From positions 1 through 11,017 of the forward strand of contig JAJYEB010000032.1 of NCBI GenBank assembly GCA_021790375.1: 11,017 bases of DNA, in the 5' to 3' direction. This document shows positions 1 through 9,881 of the stretch, in pieces (the stretch's first letter is position 1; every line of letters starts with the position of its first letter). A program made the position numbers and the translations under genes. The notes beneath the pieces were generated by a model that saw nothing but the letters and a program-made list of their open reading frames with translations, was not told the DNA's origin and searched no databases. The DNA comes from Chloroflexota bacterium. Lineage in GTDB: Bacteria > Chloroflexota > Limnocylindria > Limnocylindrales > CSP1-4.

Positions 1-64
1 CGGTGGCGGGCGTTCTCTGAGCGTGACGGCGCCGGCGGCCGGGGTTCGGGGACCCGGTCGCGGG

Positions 65-70
65 TATACT
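65..70 (+). promoter_or_regulatory. -10 promoter element of ilvE, leaderless type
   Basis: The hexamer TATACT matches the bacterial -10 consensus TATAAT at 5 of 6 positions and is preceded by GG. Its last base is seven bases before the A of the ATG at 77, which is the normal distance from a -10 element to +1. The first transcribed base would therefore be the A of the start codon. No convincing -35 hexamer is visible 15-18 bases upstream, and there is no Shine-Dalgarno sequence between the element and the ATG. The same GGTATNNT string precedes the other two transcription units of the window. Confidence 0.6.
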
Positions 71-76
71 CGCCGC

Positions 77-1051
77 ATGTTGACCGAAGACGCTTCCCGG
101 ACCTCGTCGTCGGCTGCCACGACGCAGCGGGGCACCTCCGCCCCGATCTGCTACCTGAACGGCGAATTCCTCCCGCTCGCCGATGCCAGCGTCAACATCA
201 TGACCCACGCCTTCATGTACGGGACGGGGGTGTTCGAGGGGATCCGCGCGTACTGGAACGCGGACCAGGGGCAGCTGTACGGTCTGCGCCTGGCGGAGCA
301 CTTCCAGCGCATCTCCGACTCCTGCCGCATCCTCTACATGGATCCCCCGGGCGCGGTGGACGAGCTGGTCGCGCTCACCGTCGACCTGCTCCGCCGGAAC
401 GACTTCCACGAGGACGCCTATGTCCGGCCCTCGGTGTACAAGTCGACCCAGGCGATCGGGGTGCGCCTGCACAACCTCGAGCAGGGCTTCTACATCCTCG
501 CGATCCCGTTCGGCGATTACATCGACACCACCCACGGGATCCGCACCCAGACCGTGTCGTGGCGGCGGGTCAGCGACCAGTCGCTCCCGGCCCGCGCCAA
601 GATCGTGGGCGCGTACGTGAACTCGGCGTTCGCGAAGACCGAGGCCCAGCTGGTCGGGGCGGACGAGGCGATCGTCCTGGCCTCCGACGGGCACGTCTCC
701 GAGGGCAGTGCCGAGAACCTCTTCATGGTGCGGCGCGGCGAGCTGGTCACACCGCCCGTGACCGACGATATCCTCGAGGGGATCACGCGGGCCGGGATCA
801 TCGAGCTGGCGGATCGCGAGCTCGGGCTCCGGGTCGTGGAGCGCAGCATCGATCGCACCGAGCTGTACATCGCGGACGAGCTGTTCCTGTGCGGCACCGG
901 CGCGCAGGTCTCGCCGGTCACCGAGGTCGACCACCACGTCCTGGGTGGCGGGCAGGTCGGCCCGATCACCCGCCGGCTCTCCGAGGCGTACTTCGACGCG
1001 GTGCGGGGGCGGCTGCCGGCGTATCGGCACTGGCTCACGCCCGTCTACTAG
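77..1051 (+). CDS. ilvE: Branched-chain amino-acid aminotransferase
   Basis: This is a 324-residue fold-type IV PLP enzyme that interconverts leucine, isoleucine and valine with their 2-oxo acids, using 2-oxoglutarate/glutamate, in the cytosol. Visible family marks are FEGIRAYW near residues 55-62, the PLP-lysine region ARAKIVGAYVNSAFAK with the expected Schiff-base lysine at K175, the segment SEGSAENLF, and GTGAQVSPVTEVD near the C-terminus. The length is close to that of E. coli IlvE (309). I chose the ATG at 77 because it lies directly after a -10 element. An in-frame GTG at 23 would lie upstream of that promoter and adds only a low-complexity, non-conserved tail. Residues 1-27 are Ser/Thr/Ala-rich and probably disordered. 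Class IV relatives (D-amino-acid transaminase, aminodeoxychorismate lyase) are less likely given the FEGIRAY and EGSAENLF segments. Confidence 0.93.
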   Translation: MLTEDASRTSSSAATTQRGTSAPICYLNGEFLPLADASVNIMTHAFMYGTGVFEGIRAYWNADQGQLYGLRLAEHFQRISDSCRILYMDPPGAVDELVALTVDLLRRNDFHEDAYVRPSVYKSTQAIGVRLHNLEQGFYILAIPFGDYIDTTHGIRTQTVSWRRVSDQSLPARAKIVGAYVNSAFAKTEAQLVGADEAIVLASDGHVSEGSAENLFMVRRGELVTPPVTDDILEGITRAGIIELADRELGLRVVERSIDRTELYIADELFLCGTGAQVSPVTEVDHHVLGGGQVGPITRRLSEAYFDAVRGRLPAYRHWLTPVY

Positions 1052-1058
1052 GCCCGCC

Positions 1059-2747
1059 CTGGACGCGCCGCCGAACCCGGGGGACCCGTCGCCTCTCCCC
1101 CGCCACCATCGTCTGCTGGAGATCCTGCCGGGGGCCGTCACCTGGCTGCTGATCCTCGCGCCGATCGCGCTGAGCTTCTCGTTTCCCGAGCTCGTCGCGT
1201 GGTTCGTGCTGAGCTTCGACTTCTACTGGCTGTACCGGGCGGTGGTCGTGATCGTGAGCGTCTCGGTCACGTTCCTCCGGATCCGCGACGTGGTCGATGC
1301 GGACTGGCGGGCCCAGCTCGATGGCCTGGTCGACCTGCCCACCCGCCAGCGGGTGCTCGAGGACCGCATCGAACGGATCCGCGTTCGCGTCCGCGACCTC
1401 GACCGGGCCGGCGACCGGCTGGCGGCGCGCGGCGGGCGGCGCGAGCGCCGCCGGCTCGAGAGCGAGCTGGCGACCGTCAAGCGGCTGCTGGCCAGCGGGA
1501 TCCAGCCGCTGGATCCCCGTCGCCTGGTGCAGGTCGCGCTGATCCCCACCTACACCGAACCGTACGAGAAGCTCGAGGCGACCCTCCGCGCGCTCGTGGA
1601 CGCGGACTGGCCCACTGAGCGGAAGCTGGTCGCGATCATCACGCGGGAGACGGACCTGGAGGGGCGCGAGAACGTCGCCCGGCTGCGCCAGGTGTTCGGC
1701 GACCGGTTCGCCCACTTCTTCCACATCCTGGACCCCCTCGAGCCGGGCATCGTGATCGGGAAGTCGAGCGCGATGGCCTACGGCGGTCGGTGGCTCTACC
1801 GCGGGCTGGTCGAGCTCGGGTACGACCCGGCGATGGTGATCGTCACCGACCTCGATTCCGACTACCGCGTGCACCCGCAGTACTTCATGTACCTCGCCCA
1901 CCGGTTCGCCATCGATCCGGATCGGTACCACCGCCTCTACCAGCCGGTCCCGATGTTCCACAACAACCTGTGGGAGGTGCCGCTCGCGGTCCGCCTGACC
2001 GCGGTCGGCGCGACGCACATCCAGATGTGGCGTTCGCTCTCCCCCGAGCGGCTGGTCAGCTTCAGCTCGTACGCGGTGTCCCTCAGGACCGTGCACGAGG
2101 TGGGCTACTGGGCCACCGACGCGATCCCCGAGGACTCGCGCTTCTACTGGAAGAGCTTCTTCACGTACGCGGGCACGTTCCGGGCCGAGCCGCTGTTCAT
2201 CCCGGTCTTCGGCGACGCGGTCCGGGCACGGACCTACCCCCGGACGCTGTACCAGCAGTACACCCAGATCCGCCGGTGGGCCTGGGGCGTGACCGACATC
2301 CCGTACTACATCCACCACGCGCTGACCCACCCGGAGATCCCGCTCGGGGTGCGGCTGCATCGCCTCGGCGACCTGTGGTCGGACCACATCAACTGGGCGG
2401 TCGCGCCGTATGTGCTGATCTTCGGGTCGAACCTGCCGCTGCTGATCAGCAACCAGTTCGGCCACTCGGAGTTCGCCCAGACCACGCTCGGCCACAACCT
2501 GCCGGTGTATGCCGCCTGGATGCTCACCGGGGCCTTCTGCTGCCTGATGATCCTGATCTTCATCGAGGACCGCATCGCGCCGCCGCGCCCGGAGTCGTGG
2601 GGGGTGCTGCGGCGGGCGCTGGTCTACGTGCAGTGGCTGGCGGTCCCTGCGGTCGGGATGGTGTTCAGCAACCTGCCGGCGCTGGAGGCGCAGACGCGGC
2701 TGATGACGGGGCGCCGGCTGGAGTACCGGGTCACCGAGAAGGTCTGA
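1059..2747 (+). CDS. Membrane GT2-family glycosyltransferase (QxxRW type), sugar unknown
   Basis: The protein is about 562 residues. Two hydrophobic segments (about 23-45 and 46-72) come first, then an Arg/Glu-rich segment likely to form a coiled coil (about 95-145), then a GT-A catalytic domain starting at VALIPTYTEP (about 159). Catalytic marks are TDLDSD (D264, D266, D268), the putative base in IPEDSRF (D359) and QIRRW (Q403-W407), the D,D,D,QxxRW set of cellulose- and hyaluronan-synthase-like enzymes. Three C-terminal membrane segments follow (about 444-463, 481-505, 521-543). It probably builds an envelope polysaccharide or glycolipid from an activated sugar; the substrate cannot be read from the sequence. 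Relatives I recall from Chloroflexota and candidate-phylum bacteria are uncharacterised. The start is uncertain: no ATG, GTG or TTG lies in frame between the ilvE stop and the first membrane segment. I give the CTG at 1059, 7 bases after ilvE. A GTG at 945 would overlap ilvE by 107 bases, and a GTG at 1206 would remove the first membrane segment. It is probably co-transcribed with ilvE. Confidence 0.85.
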   Translation: MDAPPNPGDPSPLPRHHRLLEILPGAVTWLLILAPIALSFSFPELVAWFVLSFDFYWLYRAVVVIVSVSVTFLRIRDVVDADWRAQLDGLVDLPTRQRVLEDRIERIRVRVRDLDRAGDRLAARGGRRERRRLESELATVKRLLASGIQPLDPRRLVQVALIPTYTEPYEKLEATLRALVDADWPTERKLVAIITRETDLEGRENVARLRQVFGDRFAHFFHILDPLEPGIVIGKSSAMAYGGRWLYRGLVELGYDPAMVIVTDLDSDYRVHPQYFMYLAHRFAIDPDRYHRLYQPVPMFHNNLWEVPLAVRLTAVGATHIQMWRSLSPERLVSFSSYAVSLRTVHEVGYWATDAIPEDSRFYWKSFFTYAGTFRAEPLFIPVFGDAVRARTYPRTLYQQYTQIRRWAWGVTDIPYYIHHALTHPEIPLGVRLHRLGDLWSDHINWAVAPYVLIFGSNLPLLISNQFGHSEFAQTTLGHNLPVYAAWMLTGAFCCLMILIFIEDRIAPPRPESWGVLRRALVYVQWLAVPAVGMVFSNLPALEAQTRLMTGRRLEYRVTEKV

Positions 2748-2774
2748 GGGCGCGACCTATCCGCCGGGGACCTT
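2739..2774. terminator. Weak inverted repeat spanning the convergent gene ends
   Basis: AAGGTC at 2739-2744 is the reverse complement of GACCTT at 2769-2774, and a nested AGGTC/GACCT pair (2740-2744 with 2754-2758) has a 9-base loop. The repeat covers the last codons and stops of the glycosyltransferase and the LCP gene, which are only 9 bases apart (2748-2756). It has no T-tract in either direction, so a Rho-independent bidirectional terminator is only a possibility. Both proteins carry Lys-Val near the C-terminus, which alone would create the pairing. Confidence 0.15.
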
Positions 2775-4538
2775 GAGCTGCGGCGTCTTCGCGCCCGTGA
2801 TCACGACGACGTCCACCTTCACCGTGGGGTCGGTGGCCGTCGTGATCGTGACGCCGAAGGTCGACTGCAGCACGCGAACCGTCTCCGGCATGGTCGTCTC
2901 GGCGCCGTTGTAGAAGGTGACGACCGTGTCGGGATAGTTGGAGCGGTCGGCGCGCCCCCCGTTGGCCGACGGCACGGTGGCGTTCAGGCCGAGGTAGGTC
3001 AGGTACGCCGCCACGCTGGTCGCCTGGCCGGCGACGCCCGAGCCGTTCTCCACGAGCACCTGCGCATTCTCCGAGGCGAGCTTCGCGCGCGACCGGGCGA
3101 GGGGAGAGCTGCTGCTCAGCGCCTGGGCCACCGCCTGCCGGATCGCCGGCAGGTTCGGGTGCAGCCAGTAGTGGACGACGCACTCGGCCGGAGGGCACTG
3201 GACCGCGTACTGGGGCGGCGTGAACACGAGCGAGTGCAGGTTGGTGGTATCCGCCTTCTCGATCAGCGACACGAGCTGCGGGAGCTGGTCGCGCGGGAAG
3301 TCCGTGTGGATCGCGTTCCGCAGCGCCTGTCCCAGCGCGTCGAGCTTGTTGGGATCGAGGAAGCTCAGGACGTCGGTCTGCTGGCGGACGGAGGTGATCA
3401 CGCGCTGCTGGCGCAGGGACCGGTCGAAGTCCGAGGTGGCGTGTCGCGAGCGCGCGTACGCCAGGGCCTCCTCGCCGGACATGTGCTGGATGCCCGGCGG
3501 GATGTAGAGCTTGATCGCTCCCCGACCGTTGTCCGTCGGGTAGTCGTAGTCCGTCACCGGGATCTGGACGTCGATGGTCACCCCGCCCAGCGTGTCGACC
3601 ACCTGGCGGAACCCCGAGAAGTTGACCTCGACGTAATACGGGATCTGGATCCCCAGCATGTACCCCAGGGTCCCCTTGAGGGCATTCACGCCGCGCGTGG
3701 CGTCGGTCCCCGGGAACAGGTTGGGAGCGCCCTCCGCGTAGGTCCAGATGCTGTTGACCTTGTTCGGGTAGATGCCCCCGAAGTAGGCGGCGGCGGGCCA
3801 CGTCGGCGGCAGGGGGATCTGCTCGAAGTCCCGCGGGACGCTGAACATCGACACCTGCCCGCTCGTGGGGTCGATGCTCGCCACGATCATCGTGTCGGTG
3901 TTGAAGGTCCTGTCCGCGGGGCGCTGGTCGACGCCGACCAGCAGCACGTTCAGGCGTCCGCCGTTCCACGGGGCGATGCTGGGCTGCGGCTGTGCCGCCG
4001 TCCCGGCGTACGCGCTGGCGGCCGGCGACGCGCCGGGGGAGGCGGCGGGGGCGACGGGGTTCGACGGCGAGTCGCTGGTCACGGCCATGATCGTGTCGTG
4101 TGCGATCCGGTCGTAGCGGGCAAGCGCCACGTGCGCCATGCCCATGACCAGGAGGACCGCGACCAGGCCGGCCAGCGAGAGGGGCGCGAACGGAACCCGG
4201 GGACGGCCCAGCCGCCCGCCCCCCTCCGGGATCTCCACCGCCGCGCAGCGGTAGGCGTCGATCGCGGCGATGGCCCGGTAGAGGAACAGCAGCACATCCA
4301 GCGCCAGGAGCACGTCCAGCACGAACGGGTCGAAGACACTGACCTTGACCACGTCGCGGGTGGAGGCACTGGCGAGCAGCCCGCCCAGCAGGGCCAGACC
4401 CAGGAACGGCGGTGCGGCGAAGGCAAGTGCCCGTGCGTGCCGCCGTGCGTAGAGGTGCCCCAGGCCCGGGAAGATCAGGCTGAGGAAGGCGGCCGCGAAC
4501 GGAGAGGGTCGCCCGATGGGGCGGTCGACGTTCGGCAC
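2757..4538 (-). CDS. LytR-CpsA-Psr (LCP) family cell-wall glycopolymer ligase with LytR_C domain
   Basis: LCP enzymes transfer lipid-linked anionic or capsular glycopolymers onto peptidoglycan at the outer face of the membrane. The 593-residue product has about four hydrophobic segments (roughly 14-28, 37-57, 68-92, 117-140), including FPGLGHLY. A Ser/Ala/Pro-rich linker follows (about 155-190), then the LCP domain (about 195-385) with LNVLLVGVD, FNTDTM (D215), FSVPRD (R236) and the signature ARSRHATSDFDRSLRQQ (about 362-378), which holds the conserved acidic and arginine residues. A LytR_C-type domain with VLVENGSGVAG occupies about 490-585. Two cysteines at 448 and 453 could form an exported disulfide. 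Most LCP proteins have a single membrane anchor, so the multi-pass N-terminus is unusual. I prefer the GTG at 4538 over the ATG at 4550, because the ATG lies inside the -10 element. The convergent neighbour, a membrane glycosyltransferase, may serve the same envelope polymer, but that is inference. Confidence 0.92.
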   Translation of the reverse strand: MPNVDRPIGRPSPFAAAFLSLIFPGLGHLYARRHARALAFAAPPFLGLALLGGLLASASTRDVVKVSVFDPFVLDVLLALDVLLFLYRAIAAIDAYRCAAVEIPEGGGRLGRPRVPFAPLSLAGLVAVLLVMGMAHVALARYDRIAHDTIMAVTSDSPSNPVAPAASPGASPAASAYAGTAAQPQPSIAPWNGGRLNVLLVGVDQRPADRTFNTDTMIVASIDPTSGQVSMFSVPRDFEQIPLPPTWPAAAYFGGIYPNKVNSIWTYAEGAPNLFPGTDATRGVNALKGTLGYMLGIQIPYYVEVNFSGFRQVVDTLGGVTIDVQIPVTDYDYPTDNGRGAIKLYIPPGIQHMSGEEALAYARSRHATSDFDRSLRQQRVITSVRQQTDVLSFLDPNKLDALGQALRNAIHTDFPRDQLPQLVSLIEKADTTNLHSLVFTPPQYAVQCPPAECVVHYWLHPNLPAIRQAVAQALSSSSPLARSRAKLASENAQVLVENGSGVAGQATSVAAYLTYLGLNATVPSANGGRADRSNYPDTVVTFYNGAETTMPETVRVLQSTFGVTITTATDPTVKVDVVVITGAKTPQLKVPGG

Positions 4539-4545
4539 GGCCCGG

Positions 4546-4575
4546 ATCATACCGGGTCCGCCGGGTCAGGGCCAA
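4546..4575 (-). promoter_or_regulatory. Promoter of the LCP gene, leaderless type
   Basis: On the minus strand the hexamer TATGAT (4551 down to 4546) matches the -10 consensus at 5 of 6 positions and is preceded by GG. A possible -35, TTGGCC (4575 down to 4570), sits 18 bases upstream and matches TTGACA at 4 of 6. The first G of the GTG codon at 4538 is eight bases downstream of the -10 end, a normal +1 distance, and no Shine-Dalgarno sequence separates them. An in-frame ATG at 4550 lies within this hexamer and would not be transcribed from this promoter. Confidence 0.6.
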
Positions 4576-4684
4576 ACCGCGACCAGGGCGGGCACGCCGA
4601 GCCGGATTCCACGACCCGGGCACCAGCCGGTCCGCCGCCCGGGCCGCGACGCGGGCCGCCGCGCGTGGGCCGAACGCGTTTCGG

Positions 4685-4690
4685 TATCCT
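4685..4690 (+). promoter_or_regulatory. -10 promoter element of the ileS operon, leaderless or near-leaderless
   Basis: TATCCT, preceded by GG, lies 9 bases before the ATG at 4700. Transcription could begin at the A at 4698 or at the A of the start codon, giving a 5' leader of 0-3 bases. I see no Shine-Dalgarno sequence and no clear -35 hexamer at 16-18 bases. The element shares GGTATNNT with the ilvE and LCP promoters. The 149 bases from 4551 to 4699 hold this promoter and the LCP promoter and are otherwise GC-rich DNA with no gene. Confidence 0.55.
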
Positions 4691-4699
4691 GTCCGCCAG

Positions 4700-8073
<3,374 letters not shown>

Positions 8074-8077
<4 letters not shown>

Positions 8078-8874
8078 CCGCCACGGAGGTCGGGCATGGA
8101 GGGCGAGGCGCCACGGGCGGGCGCCGCGCGGTGGCCGGGACGACCTGGCCGCGCCTGGCCCTGTTCATAGGCCTGGCGGCGGCGGTGGTCATCGCCGACC
8201 AGGTCTCCAAGGCGTGGGTCGACCGGTCGTTCGCCCTGAGCCGGGCCTCCGACGTCGTGGCCGCGCCGCTCGCGCCCCCGACGCCGGTGATCGGCGATTT
8301 CGTGCGGATCGCGAAGGGCTACAACAACGGGGCGATCTTCAGCCTGTTCGGGTCCAGCGCCTCGTTCTTCGCGATCGCCAGCCTGGTGGCGATCGCCGTG
8401 ATCCTCTGGTACGAGATCACGCGCGGGGGCCGCGCCTCGATCCTGCTCACGCTGACGCTGGGGCTGTTGATGGGCGGCGCGATCGGGAACGAGATCGACC
8501 GCCTCAGGCTGGGCTACGTGATCGACTTCGTGGACATGGGGATCGGGACGTGGCGCTGGTACACGTTCAACGTGGCGGACGCTTCGATCAGCGTCTCGAT
8601 CGTGCTGCTGCTCGTGATCGGGATCGTGGGCGATGTCGGGAGGCCGCAGGAGGGTTCCGGGGCGGTCGGCGCCGGCGCGCCGGGCGGCGGGACGGCCAGC
8701 GTGCCCGGCGACCGGAACGTGCCCGGCGACCGGAACGTGCCCGGCGCCGGTGACCCGAGTGCCGGTGGCCCGAGTGCCGGTGAGCCGGCAGACACGGCCG
8801 GGCCGGGCGACAGCGGCGCGGCAGCCGGCACGGCTGCGCCGACCGGGGCCGGCGGCGGCGGCCGGCCGGGCTAG
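8074..8874 (+). CDS. lspA: Lipoprotein signal peptidase (signal peptidase II)
   Basis: LspA is a membrane aspartyl protease that removes the signal peptide from lipidated prolipoproteins. The core (about 26-185) has four hydrophobic segments and the family motifs: DQVSK (42-46), NNGAIFSLF (84-92), GGAIGNEIDR (134-143), GYVIDF with catalytic D151, and FNVADAS with catalytic D169. The start overlaps the ileS stop as ATGA and has a GGGAGG site six bases upstream. At 266 residues it is much longer than the usual 150-180. The extra length is a 25-residue hydrophilic N-terminus and an 80-residue Gly/Ala/Pro-rich tail after the last membrane segment, which contains tandem repeats (VPGDRN twice, then VPGAGD). 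The tail lacks any recognisable domain. The catalytic core is intact, so the enzyme is probably active. It is followed directly by the pseudouridine synthase gene, a common neighbour of lspA. Confidence 0.95.
8701..8783 (+). repeat. In-frame 18-bp and 15-bp tandem repeats in the lspA tail
   Basis: The 18-base unit GTGCCCGGCGACCGGAAC occurs perfectly at 8701-8718 and 8719-8736, with a degenerate third copy at 8737-8754. These encode VPGDRN, VPGDRN and VPGAGD. Overlapping the end, CCCGAGTGCCGGTG recurs at 8754-8767 and 8769-8782 as a 15-base period encoding PSAGG and PSAGE. All units keep the reading frame of lspA. The array looks like recent slippage expansion in an unstructured tail. Confidence 0.9.
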
Positions 8875-9855
8875 GTGGCAGAGCGCGTGAGCCTGGCCGT
8901 GCCGGTCGGCGTCGACGGGGTCCGCGCGGACCGCTTCGTCGCCGACGCGACCGGCATGTCGCGCGCGCACGTGCAGCGGCTCATCCGCGAGGGGCGGCTG
9001 ACCAGGGGGGCCCACGCCATCCGGGCCAACGTCCCCGTGTTCGCGGGCGACGCGCTCGAGCTGGACATCCCGGACGTCCGCCCCCTCGAGGTCGAGGCGG
9101 AGTCGATCCCGCTGGTCGTGGTCTACCAGGATGACGACGTGATGATCGTGGACAAGCCCGCGGGCCTGGTCACGCATCCGGCGCCGGGACATGCCGCGGG
9201 GACCCTGGTGAACGCCCTCCTTGCGCTCGGGGGACCGGAGACGTTCGGCGGGATCGCCGGGATCGCCCGCCCGGGCATCGTGCACCGCCTCGATCGCGAC
9301 ACCAGCGGCCTGCTGATGGTGGCACGGAACGATCGCGCCCAGGCGAGCCTGATGGCGCAGCTCAAGGCCAGGCGCGTCAAGAAGACGTACCTGGCGCTCG
9401 TGGCCGGCGAGCCGCCCGCCACGGTGGGCCGGATCGAGGCACCGATCGGGCGGGACCCGCGCCATCGCACGCGGATGGCCGTGGTGCCCGACGGCCGGCC
9501 GGCGGTCACGGCCTACCGGGTTCGCGAGCGCTTCGGCACGTGGACGCTGCTCGAGGTCGACCTGATCACGGGGCGCACCCACCAGGTCCGCGTCCATCTC
9601 GCCTCGATCGGCCATCCGGTCGCCGGCGACGTGGTCTATGCGACCGGCGCCGCGAGGCGGGGCCCGGATGGGCTGGCGCGCCTCTTCCTGCATGCGTGGC
9701 GGCTGGAGCTGGAGGCGCCGTCCGGGGGCCGGATGATCCATGCGACCGCCCCGCTGCCGCTCGACCTGGAGGACGTCCTGGATCGCCTCCGCGGTGGCTC
9801 GCCGGAACGCGGAGGAGCGCGGGGTGCGGCCGGACGAACGGTGCCCGGAGCGTGA
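8875..9855 (+). CDS. rluD: RluD-type 23S rRNA pseudouridine synthase
   Basis: The 326-residue protein of the RluA/RluD family isomerises specific uridines in large-subunit rRNA to pseudouridine. An N-terminal S4-like RNA-binding domain covers about 14-65 (VRADRFVADATGMSRAHVQ). The catalytic domain holds DKPAGLVTHP (93-102), HRLDRDTSG (137-145) with the catalytic aspartate expected at D140, and GRTHQVRVHLASIGHP (233-248). In E. coli RluD the catalytic residue is D139, so the register is nearly identical. The GTG start at 8875 abuts the lspA stop (TAGGTG), suggesting translational coupling. A second GTG at 8887 is possible. The last 20 residues are a Gly/Ala/Arg-rich tail. The exact uridine targets cannot be assigned; the RluD symbol rests on the S4 domain and overall length. 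RluA/RluC-type specificity is not excluded. Confidence 0.92.
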   Translation: MAERVSLAVPVGVDGVRADRFVADATGMSRAHVQRLIREGRLTRGAHAIRANVPVFAGDALELDIPDVRPLEVEAESIPLVVVYQDDDVMIVDKPAGLVTHPAPGHAAGTLVNALLALGGPETFGGIAGIARPGIVHRLDRDTSGLLMVARNDRAQASLMAQLKARRVKKTYLALVAGEPPATVGRIEAPIGRDPRHRTRMAVVPDGRPAVTAYRVRERFGTWTLLEVDLITGRTHQVRVHLASIGHPVAGDVVYATGAARRGPDGLARLFLHAWRLELEAPSGGRMIHATAPLPLDLEDVLDRLRGGSPERGGARGAAGRTVPGA

Positions 9856-9881
9856 GCGCGTGCCGGGGCGCCGCGGGTGCC

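Noticed and set aside
1..20. Possible tail of an upstream gene ending in TGA at 18-20.
   Set aside because: Only five codons are visible, which is too little to support a gene on either strand.
23..76. Upstream GTG start adding 18 residues to ilvE.
   Set aside because: It lies upstream of the -10 box at 65-70, and the extra residues are not like the family N-terminus.
945..1058. GTG start for the glycosyltransferase inside ilvE.
   Set aside because: It would need a 107-base overlap, and residues encoded there are Arg/Ser/Gly-rich shadow sequence of ilvE. It is kept only as a fallback because no other canonical start precedes the first membrane segment.
1035..2495. Long minus-strand open frame (486 codons) opposite the glycosyltransferase.
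   Set aside because: Its translation is rich in Arg, Val, Asp and Glu with no domain or hydrophobic core, as expected of the antisense of a GC-rich gene. The opposite strand encodes a clear GT2 enzyme.
4551..4699. T-box riboswitch, tRNA or small RNA in the divergent intergenic region.
   Set aside because: Short GC palindromes exist, but no cloverleaf, T-box core or terminator T-tract is visible. The predicted start site leaves almost no leader.
9540..9881. Extension of the gmk frame far into rluD.
   Set aside because: The region is the shadow of rluD. Guanylate kinase of normal length begins at 9882, or at most at 9852.
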